Notes under the pieces: generated by a model
Database searches by the model: none
Told to the model about the DNA's origin: nothing
Seen by the model: the letters and a program-made list of their open reading frames with translations, nothing else
Source of the DNA: Ramlibacter sp.
GTDB lineage: Bacteria > Pseudomonadota > Gammaproteobacteria > Burkholderiales > Burkholderiaceae_C
Reading direction: 5' to 3'
NCBI GenBank assembly: GCA_021156245.1
Contig: JAJNBO010000046.1
Location: 1-10,738 of the forward strand
DNA length: 10,738 nucleotides
Program-made: the position numbers and the translations under genes
In this document: in pieces, positions 1-7,106 of the stretch
Numbering within the stretch: the stretch's first letter is position 1
Layout of the letters: the number at the start of each line of letters is the position of its first letter

Positions 1-369
1 GTAGAAGGACACGAGGGCGGCGCCGCCGGAGTTGCCGACCAGCACCACCTTGTCGTAGCCCTGCGCGCGCAGGAACTGCACGCCGGCGCCCAGGTCCTGC
101 AGTACGCGTTCCATCAGCAGCAGCATGTCGTTGCCGGCGTAGCGCGAGTTCAGGCCCATGCAGGCGACGCCGCGCGCTGCCAGGGGCGCGATCAGGTAGT
201 GGCCCATGAAGTTGCTGGTGGGGTGCATCACGATCGCCGCGACGCGCTTGGGACCCGCCGGCTGCATCCAGGCGCCGTAGATGCGCGGGCGCAGCATCTG
301 CAGGCCGGACTGGCTCTCCAGCGCCGCACCGGGCTTGACGTCGATCACCGCGAGCTGCAGGTCTGGCAT
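1..369 (-). CDS. Alpha/beta-hydrolase family protein, N-terminal 123 residues (runs off the left edge)
   Basis: The reading frame is open from an ATG at 369 to the window edge. A TGA lies five codons upstream in frame, so no earlier start exists. The visible part has the layout of a small alpha/beta-hydrolase. A strand ends in VMHPTSNFMGHY (about residues 48-58), where the HP turn usually begins the oxyanion-hole loop. The nucleophile elbow GNSGGA follows (about 112-117), with Ser114 as the likely nucleophile. The acid and histidine of the catalytic triad would lie beyond the edge. There is no signal peptide, so it is probably cytoplasmic. No clear Shine-Dalgarno precedes the start. It is divergent from the helix-turn-helix gene across a 117-base gap. 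The substrate is unknown; an esterase or similar hydrolase role is inferred from the fold only. Confidence 0.8.
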   Translation of the reverse strand, partial: MPDLQLAVIDVKPGAALESQSGLQMLRPRIYGAWMQPAGPKRVAAIVMHPTSNFMGHYLIAPLAARGVACMGLNSRYAGNDMLLLMERVLQDLGAGVQFLRAQGYDKVVLVGNSGGAALVSFY

Positions 370-383
370 GGAGGGATTGTGTC

Positions 384-410
384 AGCGGCCGGGACCTTCC
401 CGGCCCCGCT
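384..410. other. GC-rich hairpin in the divergent intergenic gap
   Basis: GGCCGGGA (387-394) and TCCCGGCC (398-405) form a perfect 8-bp inverted repeat around a 3-base loop. Flanking AGCGG/CCGCT could extend the stem past a 2-base bulge. It lies between the divergent hydrolase and helix-turn-helix genes. There is no T-run on either side, so it is not a convincing terminator. It could be an operator or a 5' leader structure. A TATGAT at 410-415 resembles a -10 box for the rightward gene, but no matching -35 was found. Confidence 0.3.
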
Positions 411-486
411 ATGATGGACCGGAAGGGGAGCAGAACGACCAGCAGGCCAGCCACGGAGAGGGCGCCGCCGGCCCAACCATCGCCAC

Positions 487-933
487 ATGCCCAACATTGC
501 AGCCGTCCTGAAAACGGAGATCGCCCGCATCGCCCGCAAGGAAGTGCGGAGCCAGACCGACGAAATCCGCAAGTCGTCCGCGCAGTACCGCAGCCACATC
601 GCCGCGCTGCGCAAGCGCATCGACGAGCTCGAGCGGCAGATCAAGCGCGCCAGCAAGTCGAGCGGACGCGGCGCCGCGCCCGCCGCGGAAGGCGACGACG
701 AACAGGGGACTTCGAGGCGGTTCAGCCCGACGCGGCTGGCTGCCCAGCGCCGCAAGCTCGGCCTTTCGGCTGCCGACTTCGCGACCCTGCTCGGCGTGTC
801 CGGCCAGTCGGTGTACAAGTGGGAGCACGGCGAATCACGTCCACGGGCCCGCCAATTGGAGGCCATCGCCGCCGTCCGCGGCATCGGCAAGCGCGAAGCG
901 CAGGCCCGCCTGGCCAAGCTGCAGGAGCGCTGA
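487..933 (+). CDS. Coiled-coil plus XRE-type helix-turn-helix DNA-binding protein
   Basis: This is a 148-residue protein in two parts. Residues about 1-57 are a charged, heptad-like helix rich in K, R, E, A and L, likely a dimerising coiled coil. A low-complexity Ala/Gly/Glu linker follows (about 58-77). Residues about 79-132 form a helix-turn-helix of the XRE/Cro-C1 type, with a scaffold helix (LAAQRRKLGLSAADFATLLG) and recognition segment VSGQSVYKWEHGESRPR. The SxxYKWExGxxxP pattern is diagnostic of this fold. It probably acts as a dimeric DNA-binding regulator; its target is unknown. The ATG at 487 has no good Shine-Dalgarno, but the helix begins immediately after it, so the start is plausible. 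It is divergent from the alpha/beta-hydrolase and could regulate it, which is inference only. Confidence 0.85.
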   Translation: MPNIAAVLKTEIARIARKEVRSQTDEIRKSSAQYRSHIAALRKRIDELERQIKRASKSSGRGAAPAAEGDDEQGTSRRFSPTRLAAQRRKLGLSAADFATLLGVSGQSVYKWEHGESRPRARQLEAIAAVRGIGKREAQARLAKLQER

Positions 934-1019
934 ACCTGCGCGATGCGGCGGGCTCGTCCTAAGCGGCGACCCGCTCGATTCCGACAAGCCCGCGGTCCGC
1001 GCACGCCAACACTGGGCGG

Positions 1020-1328
1020 ATGGACGCACCCAAGCTGGAACTCGCCCGCACGGAACTGGACTTCCTGCACCGCCTGCTGCTCGAACTGCAGAAGCGGCTG
1101 GCCCAGCCGCACACCGCCACGCCCGGCGGCGACGACGAAAAGGTCGCCGCGCTCGAACTGGCCCTGGCCATGCTCCACTGGGACGGCGCGACACCGCCCA
1201 GCTTCGACCAGCAACTCGGCCTCGGCGCGGCGGTGCAGATGAAGCTGGGTCCGGATGCGATGTGCGCCTATCGCCAGTGGCGCACCGAGCGGCGCAAGCG
1301 CACGGCCGCCCTGCCGCTCACTCCCTGA
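1020..1328 (+). CDS. Hypothetical protein, 102 residues
   Basis: I do not recognise this protein. It is predicted soluble and mostly helical. The N-terminal 28 residues form an amphipathic leucine-rich helix (LDFLHRLLLELQKRL). A Gly/Asp linker follows, then a second helical segment with LALAMLHWDG and a basic C-terminus (RQWRTERRKR). No signal peptide, membrane segment or metal motif is visible. It lies 86 bases after the helix-turn-helix gene on the same strand and could be co-transcribed with it. Its last 11 bases overlap the 3' end of the convergent LysR gene. Only a weak GGGCGG precedes the ATG. Codon use fits a real high-GC gene, but an overcalled frame cannot be excluded. Confidence 0.55.
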   Translation: MDAPKLELARTELDFLHRLLLELQKRLAQPHTATPGGDDEKVAALELALAMLHWDGATPPSFDQQLGLGAAVQMKLGPDAMCAYRQWRTERRKRTAALPLTP

Positions 1329-2211
1329 ACAACTCGACGACCAGTTCCCGCAGCCAGCGGCTGGCGGGATCGGCTTCGAAGCGCCGGCTCCAGTGCAGCG
1401 ACACGACGAAGTCGCGCTGCGGGAAGGCCGGCTCCACCACGGCATAACCGCCTCCGAACGTGCGCGCGATGTTGCGCGGCATGATCGCCGCCAGGTCGGT
1501 GGCCTTGACGATTTCCGGCAGCACCAGGAAGTGCTCGGTCACCAGCCTCAAGCGGTCCTGCAGCTGCAGCTGCTGCGCGATGCGCAAGGTGTCCGCATGG
1601 GCGCGCACCGCCACGAACTCCAGCTCGCGCAGCGCATCCAGCAGGGCCCGGCCGGTACGCCGCTTGCGCGTGAACGGGTGCCCCTCGCGCAGCAGCACCA
1701 CGTAGCGGTCCCCGAGCAGGCGCACCTGCTGCGTGTCCTTGAGTCCCGGCAGGAACCCGAAAGCGAAGTCGATGCGGCCCGCATCCAGCGCCTCGCCCAC
1801 CTGCTCGCGCGGCAGCGGGCGGGTTTCGATCCGCACCTCCGGAGCGCGTTCGCGCAAGGCCACCATCAGCTGCGGCAGGAAACGGCCCTCGCCGATGTCG
1901 CTCATGTGGATGTGGAAGGTGCGGCCGGACTGCATCGGCACGAAACCCGCGGTCTCGCCCAGCGCCTGCTCCAGGGTCGCCAGCGCGTCGCGCACCGGCC
2001 CCGCCAGCCGCTGCGCCTTCGGCGTGGGCTGCACGCCGCCGGCCGCGCGCATGAACAGCGGGTCGTTGATCAATGCGCGCAGGCGGGCCAGGCCCTGGCT
2101 GGCGGCTGGCTGGGTGAGGTCGAGCAGCTCGGCTGCCCGGCTGACGTTGCCCGTCCGGTACACGGCGTCGAACAGTCGCAGCAGGTTCAGGTCGATCTGG
2201 TTGATATGCAT
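1318..2211 (-). CDS. LysR-type transcriptional regulator (NahR/NodD-like group)
   Basis: This is a 297-residue LysR-type transcription factor. The N-terminal winged helix-turn-helix reads IDLNLLRLFDAVYRTGNVSR then AAELLDLTQPAASQGLARLR, the classic LysR signature. A linker helix follows, then a two-lobed effector-binding domain (about residues 90-290) with strands such as TFHIHMSDIGE and DFAFGF. The helix-turn-helix sequence resembles the NahR/NodD/LinR group, which often senses aromatic or plant-derived acids. Members usually bind a T-N11-A palindrome as tetramers and activate a divergent operon when a pathway metabolite binds. I prefer the ATG at 2211 (MHINQIDLNLL), which gives the usual family N-terminus; an ATG at 2238 would give 306 residues. 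Neither has a clear Shine-Dalgarno. It is divergent from iorA and is inferred to regulate it. Confidence 0.93.
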   Translation of the reverse strand: MHINQIDLNLLRLFDAVYRTGNVSRAAELLDLTQPAASQGLARLRALINDPLFMRAAGGVQPTPKAQRLAGPVRDALATLEQALGETAGFVPMQSGRTFHIHMSDIGEGRFLPQLMVALRERAPEVRIETRPLPREQVGEALDAGRIDFAFGFLPGLKDTQQVRLLGDRYVVLLREGHPFTRKRRTGRALLDALRELEFVAVRAHADTLRIAQQLQLQDRLRLVTEHFLVLPEIVKATDLAAIMPRNIARTFGGGYAVVEPAFPQRDFVVSLHWSRRFEADPASRWLRELVVELFRE

Positions 2212-2224
2212 TGGATGAATATCA
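2202..2224. promoter_or_regulatory. Putative LysR box: TGATAT-N11-ATATCA
   Basis: A perfect inverted repeat, TGATAT (2202-2207) and ATATCA (2219-2224), is separated by exactly 11 bases. This matches the T-N11-A core that LysR-type regulators recognise, with interrupted dyad symmetry. It is AT-rich in an otherwise GC-rich region and lies where the LysR gene and iorA diverge. It overlaps the preferred LysR start at 2211, a position that would suit negative autoregulation. Binding by this particular LysR protein is inferred, not shown. Confidence 0.55.
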
Positions 2225-2242
2225 CTTAGCGCGCTCATTTTA

Positions 2243-2271
2243 TTGATCTATGGGCCGAGGTGCCCGACACT
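2243..2271 (+). promoter_or_regulatory. Possible weak sigma-70-type promoter for the ior operon
   Basis: TTGATC (2243-2248) could serve as a -35 and GACACT (2266-2271) as a poor -10, with 17 bases between them. Transcription would begin near 2278, which puts the centre of the LysR box near -65, the usual position of the LysR recognition site. The weak -10 would suit an activator-dependent promoter. Matches are only 4/6 and 3/6, so this is tentative. Confidence 0.25.
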
Positions 2272-2283
2272 GCCCTGTTCTGC

Positions 2284-2290
2284 AGGGAGA
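2284..2290 (+). promoter_or_regulatory. Shine-Dalgarno supporting the TTG start of iorA
   Basis: AGGGAGA lies 6 bases before a TTG at 2297. This is the only good ribosome-binding site near the 5' end of iorA. No ATG or GTG occurs in the right place, and the alternative TTG at 2243 has no such site. It therefore decides the start. Confidence 0.55.
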
Positions 2291-2296
2291 CACGCT

Positions 2297-4450
2297 TTGG
2301 AAGTTTCATTCGGCAAGGAGATCGAGTCGCTGCGCCTGGGCGCGGGCGACACGTTCCACGGGGAGGGCATCCTCGCCATCACCAAGGCGCTGCTGCAATC
2401 GGGCGTGGCCTACATCGGCGGCTACCAGGGCGCACCGGTGTCCCACCTGCTCGACGTGATGGTGCAGGCCAAGGGCTACATGGACGAACTGGGCGTGCAC
2501 GTCGAGGCCTGCTCCAACGAAGCGTCGGCCGCCGCGATGCTGGGCGCGTCGATCCACTATCCCTTGCGCGGCGCCGTCACCTGGAAGTCGATCGTCGGCA
2601 CCAACGTCGCGTCGGACGCGCTGTCCAACCTGAGCTCGCCCGGCGTGATGGGCGGCGCGCTCATCGTGGTGGGCGAGGACTACGGCGAAGGCGCCTCGGT
2701 GATTCAGGAGCGCACGCACGCGTACGCACTGAAGTCCAGCATGTGCCTGCTCGATCCGCGGCCGGACCTCGCGGTGATGGCGCGCATGGTGGAGGAGGGC
2801 TTCCGACTTTCCGAGACGTCCAACATGCCGGCGATCCTGGAGCTGCGCATCCGCGCCTGCCACGTGCGCGGCAGCTTCCAGACCAAGGACAACGTCAAGC
2901 CGCTGGTGTCCACGCGCAACCTGATGGAGAACCCCTCCGGCTTCGACTACATGAAGCTGGCGCACCCGCCGGTGACCTTCCGCCACGAGAAGCTCAAGAG
3001 CGAGCAGCGCATCCCCGCCGCGCGCAAGTACATCCTGGAGCAGAAGCTCAACGAGCTGTTCGACGGCGAGCACCGGGACCTTGGCATCATCGTGCAGGGC
3101 GGCATCTACAACGCCCTGGTCCGCAGCCTGCAGGAACTGGGTCTCGCCGACGCCTTCGGCGAGACGGCGATCCCCATCCTCTGCCTGAACGTCACCTACC
3201 CGCTGGTGCCGGAACAGGTGGCCGACTTCTGCGTCGGCAAGCGCGCGGTGCTGGTGGTGGAGGAAGGCCAGCCCGAATACATCGAGCAGGAGATCGCGAC
3301 GCTGCTGCGGCGGCGCGACATCCAGACCAGGCTGCACGGCAAGGACCTGCTGCCCTCCGGCGGCGAGTACAGCGTGGAAGTGCTGGCCAACGGGTTGCTG
3401 CATTTCGCCACCAGCTACCTGCCCAGCCCCGCGACCGAAGACGCGCGGCGCTGGCTGGCCGGCAACTCCGACCGCCGCCAGGCTGCCGCGGCAGCGCTCG
3501 ACGCGCCGCTGCCCGCGCGTCCGCCCGGCTTCTGCATCGGTTGTCCCGAGCGGCCGGTGTTCTCCGCGCTCAAGCTCGCGCAGCAGGAGATCGGCAACGT
3601 GCACATCGCGGCCGACATCGGCTGCCATGCCTTCGGCACGTTCGAGCCCTTCTCCATGGGCCACTCGATCCTGGGCTACGGCATGTCGCTGGCTTCGCGC
3701 GCGGGCGTCTCGCCGATGATGCAGAAGCGCACCCTGGCCATCATGGGCGACGGCGGCTTCTGGCACAACGGCCTGCTCACCGGCGTGCAGAGTGCGCTGT
3801 TCAACGGCGATGACGCGGTGCTGCTGATCTTCAAGAACGGCTACACGTCCGCCACCGGCACGCAGGAATTCATTTCCACGCCGAAGGACGCCGCCAAGTC
3901 CGCCGCCAAGGACAAGGGCGCCAGCATCGTCCACACCGACCAGACCATCGAATCGGCGCTGAAGGGCCTCGGCGTGCAGTGGATGCGCACGGTGCACACC
4001 TATGAGGTGGAGCAGATGCGCGGCACGCTGACCGAGGCGTTCACCAGCGACTTCAACGGCCTGAAGGTGATCATCGCCGAGGGCGAATGCCAGCTCGAGC
4101 GCCAGCGGCGCATCAAGCCGTGGATCCAGTCCCTGCTGAAGAAGGGCGAACGCGTCGTGCGTGTGAAGTACGGCGTGGACGAGGACGTATGCAACGGCGA
4201 CCACGCCTGCATCCGCCTCTCCGGCTGCCCCACGCTGACGCTGAAGGACAACCCCGATCCGCTGAAGGTGGACCCGGTGGCAACGGTCATCGACGGCTGC
4301 GTGGGTTGCGGCCTGTGCGGCGCCAACGCGCACGCCGCCACGTTGTGCCCCAGCTTCTACCGCGCCGAGGTCGTGCAGAACCCCAAGTGGCACGAGCGCC
4401 TGTTCAACGCTTTCCGCAGCACGCTCGTCCGCGCGCTCCAACCCGCATGA
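2297..4450 (+). CDS. iorA: Indolepyruvate:ferredoxin oxidoreductase-type alpha subunit (TPP and Fe-S)
   Basis: This 717-residue subunit of a 2-oxoacid:ferredoxin oxidoreductase would oxidatively decarboxylate an aryl-pyruvate-type acid to its acyl-CoA and reduce ferredoxin, in the cytoplasm. The N-terminal half is the pyrimidine-binding/transketolase-like part (GGYQGAPVSHLLDV, EACSNEASAAAMLGAS). A CIGCPERP motif (Cys413 and Cys416) opens the TPP-binding domain. The TPP/Mg motif starts at GDG (484-486) and ends at Asn514 (FKNGYTSATG). The C-terminus is ferredoxin-like, with Cys632, Cys638, Cys644 and then Cys668, Cys671, Cys674, Cys684. The start is a TTG at 2297, preceded by AGGGAGA; a TTG at 2243 would add 18 residues without homologous character. 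Its stop overlaps iorB by 4 bases (ATGA), implying translational coupling. Many proteobacterial homologues are one fused IorAB chain; here it is split. The true substrate is uncertain. Confidence 0.9.
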   Translation: MEVSFGKEIESLRLGAGDTFHGEGILAITKALLQSGVAYIGGYQGAPVSHLLDVMVQAKGYMDELGVHVEACSNEASAAAMLGASIHYPLRGAVTWKSIVGTNVASDALSNLSSPGVMGGALIVVGEDYGEGASVIQERTHAYALKSSMCLLDPRPDLAVMARMVEEGFRLSETSNMPAILELRIRACHVRGSFQTKDNVKPLVSTRNLMENPSGFDYMKLAHPPVTFRHEKLKSEQRIPAARKYILEQKLNELFDGEHRDLGIIVQGGIYNALVRSLQELGLADAFGETAIPILCLNVTYPLVPEQVADFCVGKRAVLVVEEGQPEYIEQEIATLLRRRDIQTRLHGKDLLPSGGEYSVEVLANGLLHFATSYLPSPATEDARRWLAGNSDRRQAAAAALDAPLPARPPGFCIGCPERPVFSALKLAQQEIGNVHIAADIGCHAFGTFEPFSMGHSILGYGMSLASRAGVSPMMQKRTLAIMGDGGFWHNGLLTGVQSALFNGDDAVLLIFKNGYTSATGTQEFISTPKDAAKSAAKDKGASIVHTDQTIESALKGLGVQWMRTVHTYEVEQMRGTLTEAFTSDFNGLKVIIAEGECQLERQRRIKPWIQSLLKKGERVVRVKYGVDEDVCNGDHACIRLSGCPTLTLKDNPDPLKVDPVATVIDGCVGCGLCGANAHAATLCPSFYRAEVVQNPKWHERLFNAFRSTLVRALQPA

Positions 4451-6069
4451 AGAATCGTCCCACCTCCCTCTTGATCTGCGCGCTGGGCGGCGAAGGCGGC
4501 GGCGTGCTGACCGAGTGGCTGATCGACATCGCGCGCCACGCCGGCTACGCCGCGCAGGCCACCTCGATCCCCGGCGTCGCGCAGCGCACCGGCGCCACCA
4601 CTTACTACATCGAGGTCTTCCCGGTCCCGATGAAAGACCTGGGTGGCAAGCGGCCGGTGTTCAGCCTGAATCCGGTGCCCGGCGCGCTGGATGCCATGGT
4701 GTCCTCGGAGCTGCTGGAAACGGCGCGCCAGGTCGGCAACGGCATGACGGCGCCGGACCGCACGCTGGTGCTGACCTCGTCGGCCCGCACGCTGACCACG
4801 CAGGAGCGGATGAAGCTCGGCGACGGCCGCACCGACCCGGCGGACCTGCTGAAGCTGGTGCGCCAGTTCAGCCGCGCGCACCAGGTGTTCGACATGGCCG
4901 CCATCGCGAAGGAATGCGGCACGGTGGTCAGCGCCGTGATGCTCGGCGCCGTGGCCGGCAGCGGCCTCTTTCCCTTCCGCCGCGAGGACTACGAGGCCGT
5001 TGTGAAGGCCGGCGGCAAGGGCGCGGAAGCCAGCCTGCGCGGCTTCGCACGCGCCTTCGACATCGTGGCCCAGGGCAGGGAGAAGGCGGACTTCGTGGCG
5101 CAGGTGCTGGCGCCGGCGAAGCAGCCGATGCCGGCCGGCACGCTGGCGCCGCAGGCGTCGCCGCCGCAGCATGTCCACGGCGCCGAGTTTCCGCACACGG
5201 TGCAGGAAATGTTCGGCCTGGGGTATGCGCGCCTGCTCGAATACCAGGGCAAGGACTATGCGCAGCTGTATGTCGAACGCCTGCAGAAGGTGCTGGCCGC
5301 CGAGCGCGAGGCCGACTCGCGCGGTGAGCACGGCCACACGATCACGAAGGAGATGGCGCGTTGGCTCGCCCTGTGGATGGCCTTCGACGACATCGTGCGC
5401 GTGGCCGACCTGAAGAGCCGCGCCTCGCGCTGGCAGCGCGTGCAGGGTGAAGTGAAGGCGGGAGAGGACGACCTGCTCAAGCTGTACGACCACTTCAAGC
5501 CCGGCGTGCCCGAGTTCGCCGCATTGCTTCCTCCGAGCCTGGCGGGCAAGCTCGTCGCCTGGGACCGCAAGCGCATCGCGCGCGGCAAGCAGGCCTGGGC
5601 CCTGCCGCTGAAGATCGGCACCCACAGCGTGTTCGGCATGCTGGCGCTGCGCACCCTCGCCGGCATGAAGTGGCTGCGCGTGCGCGGCAGCCGCTTCGCC
5701 GTCGAACAGCAGATGATCGGCGAGTGGCTGGACGGCGTGGTGCAAGGCACGCACCGCGGCTGGGAACTCGGCCACGAGATCGCCCTGTGCGGTCGCCTCA
5801 TCAAGGGCTACGGCTCCACCAACGAGCGCGGCAAGGACAACCTGCTGCACGTGCTGCGCCACCTGGCCAAGGGCGGCGCCGCGCCGGAAGCGGCGAAGGC
5901 CATTCGCGCCGCCCGCGAAGCCGCGCTGGCCGATGAAGGCGGCAAGGCGCTGGACGCCACGCTCGTCCAGCACGGCGCGCCGCCGCGGCCGGTGAAGGCC
6001 GTGCCGATCCAGTGGATGCGCAAGCCGCGCGCGCTGGCCACCGACGACGCGCCCGCCCGCGTGCAATGA
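4447..6069 (+). CDS. iorB: Indolepyruvate:ferredoxin oxidoreductase-type beta subunit with C-terminal DUF6537-like region
   Basis: This 540-residue protein partners the preceding alpha subunit. Residues about 8-200 are the catalytic gamma/IorB-type domain of 2-oxoacid:ferredoxin oxidoreductases. They include the glycine-rich CALGGEGGGVL (11-21) and IPGVAQRTGATTYY (41-54), which normally contact CoA and the alpha subunit. The C-terminal two-thirds, with VRVADLKSRASRW and KPGVPEFAALLPP, resembles the DUF6537 region that forms the tail of fused proteobacterial IorAB proteins; its role is not established. The stand-alone archaeal beta subunit is only about 200 residues, so this is the fused enzyme's C-terminal half on its own. 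The ATG overlaps the iorA stop codon and lacks its own strong ribosome site, suggesting coupled translation and a 1:1 complex. Confidence 0.88.
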   Translation: MKNRPTSLLICALGGEGGGVLTEWLIDIARHAGYAAQATSIPGVAQRTGATTYYIEVFPVPMKDLGGKRPVFSLNPVPGALDAMVSSELLETARQVGNGMTAPDRTLVLTSSARTLTTQERMKLGDGRTDPADLLKLVRQFSRAHQVFDMAAIAKECGTVVSAVMLGAVAGSGLFPFRREDYEAVVKAGGKGAEASLRGFARAFDIVAQGREKADFVAQVLAPAKQPMPAGTLAPQASPPQHVHGAEFPHTVQEMFGLGYARLLEYQGKDYAQLYVERLQKVLAAEREADSRGEHGHTITKEMARWLALWMAFDDIVRVADLKSRASRWQRVQGEVKAGEDDLLKLYDHFKPGVPEFAALLPPSLAGKLVAWDRKRIARGKQAWALPLKIGTHSVFGMLALRTLAGMKWLRVRGSRFAVEQQMIGEWLDGVVQGTHRGWELGHEIALCGRLIKGYGSTNERGKDNLLHVLRHLAKGGAAPEAAKAIRAAREAALADEGGKALDATLVQHGAPPRPVKAVPIQWMRKPRALATDDAPARVQ

Positions 6070-6103
6070 TCAACGACTGCTTTTCCAGCCAGGAGACATA
6101 ACG

Positions 6104-7099
6104 ATGACAGCGATTCCTTCCTTCCGTTCCGCCGGCCGCCGTGCCCTGCTCGCCGCCGCCGTGGCCGCCTGCGCCCTGCCCGGCCTGGCGCTCGGGCAGG
6201 CTTACCCGACCAAGCCGATCCGCGTGATCGTGAGCTTCCCGCCCGGCGGCGCCGCCGACCAGATCGCGCGGGCCGTGTCGGAGCCGCTGTCGCAGGCCCT
6301 CGGCCAGCCGGTGGTGGTGGAGAACCGCGCCGGCGCCAACGGCAACATCGCGGGAGACTACGTGGCCAAGCAGCCGGCCGACGGCTACACGCTGCTGATG
6401 TCGTCCGGCGGGACGGTTGCGATCAACCCGCACCTGTACTCGAAGATGTCCTTCGACCCGACGAAGGACCTGACGCCGGTGGCGGCCGCCGCGCGCGTGC
6501 TGGTGTTCCTGGAGGTGAACCCGCAGAAGGTGCCGGTGAACGATGCGAAGCAATTCCTGGCGTACATGAAGGCCAACCCCGGCAAGCTGTCATACGGCTC
6601 GCCGGGCAACGGCAGCTCGCCGCACCTCGCGGCGGAGATGCTCAAGGTGCAGACGAACCTCTTCGCCACGCACATCCCCTACCGCGGCGCGGCGCCCGCG
6701 ATGCAGGACCTGCTCGGTGGCCAGATCGACTTCATGTTCGACCCGGGCATCGGCCTGCAGCACGTGAAGTCTGGCAAGCTGAAGCTGCTGGCCGTTGGCA
6801 GCCCGAAGCGCTCGCCGCAGTATCCCGACGTGCCCACGCTCGACGAGGTCGGGTTGAAGAACTTCGACGCGGACACCTGGTTCGGCTTCTATGCCACCGG
6901 CGGCACGCCGGCGGCCGTGGTGACCAGGCTGAACGCCGAAATCAACAAGGTGCTGCGCAGCCCGGCCTTCATCGAGCGCATGAACGCCATCGGCGCCATT
7001 CCCGCGCCGATGAGCCCGCAGGACTTCGGCGCCCGCGCGCAGATCGACAGCGTGCGCTACGGCGCGCTGATCCGCGCCCGCAACATCAAGGGCGACTGA
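6104..7099 (+). CDS. Bug/TctC-family periplasmic solute-binding protein
   Basis: This 331-residue protein has an N-terminal export signal with a twin arginine and hydrophobic core (GRRALLAAAVAACALPGLAL), probably cleaved near residue 31-33. The mature start YPTKPIRVIVSFPPGGAADQ is the hallmark of Bug (TctC) receptors, which bind carboxylates between two lobes. VVVENRAGANGNIAGDYVAK and LLAVGSPKRSPQYPDVPTLD are further conserved blocks. It should sit in the periplasm and bind an organic acid. AGGAGA (6091-6096) lies 7 bases before the ATG. It is 34 bases after iorB and 7 before the thioesterase, so it is probably in the same operon. No TctA/TctB membrane partner is present, which is common for Bug genes in Burkholderiales. 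The ligand is unknown; the context suggests the acid fed to IorAB. Confidence 0.94.
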   Translation: MTAIPSFRSAGRRALLAAAVAACALPGLALGQAYPTKPIRVIVSFPPGGAADQIARAVSEPLSQALGQPVVVENRAGANGNIAGDYVAKQPADGYTLLMSSGGTVAINPHLYSKMSFDPTKDLTPVAAAARVLVFLEVNPQKVPVNDAKQFLAYMKANPGKLSYGSPGNGSSPHLAAEMLKVQTNLFATHIPYRGAAPAMQDLLGGQIDFMFDPGIGLQHVKSGKLKLLAVGSPKRSPQYPDVPTLDEVGLKNFDADTWFGFYATGGTPAAVVTRLNAEINKVLRSPAFIERMNAIGAIPAPMSPQDFGARAQIDSVRYGALIRARNIKGD

Positions 7100-7106
7100 C
7101 GCGCCG

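Noticed and set aside
410..415. TATGAT as a promoter -10 for the helix-turn-helix gene
   Set aside because: No reasonable -35 occurs 15-19 bases upstream; that interval falls inside the GC-rich hairpin.
487..1328. A toxin-antitoxin pair made of the XRE protein and the 102-residue protein
   Set aside because: The genes are 86 bases apart rather than overlapping, and the second protein shows no known toxin motif.
2306..4441. Very long open frame on the minus strand opposite iorA (711 codons)
   Set aside because: It is antisense to a clearly conserved enzyme, has low-complexity His/Val/Ala/Arg-rich translation with no family motifs, and is expected in high-GC coding DNA.
4357..6066. Long minus-strand frame opposite iorB (569 codons)
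   Set aside because: Same GC-driven shadow; no start context and no recognisable domain, while the plus strand carries conserved IorB motifs.
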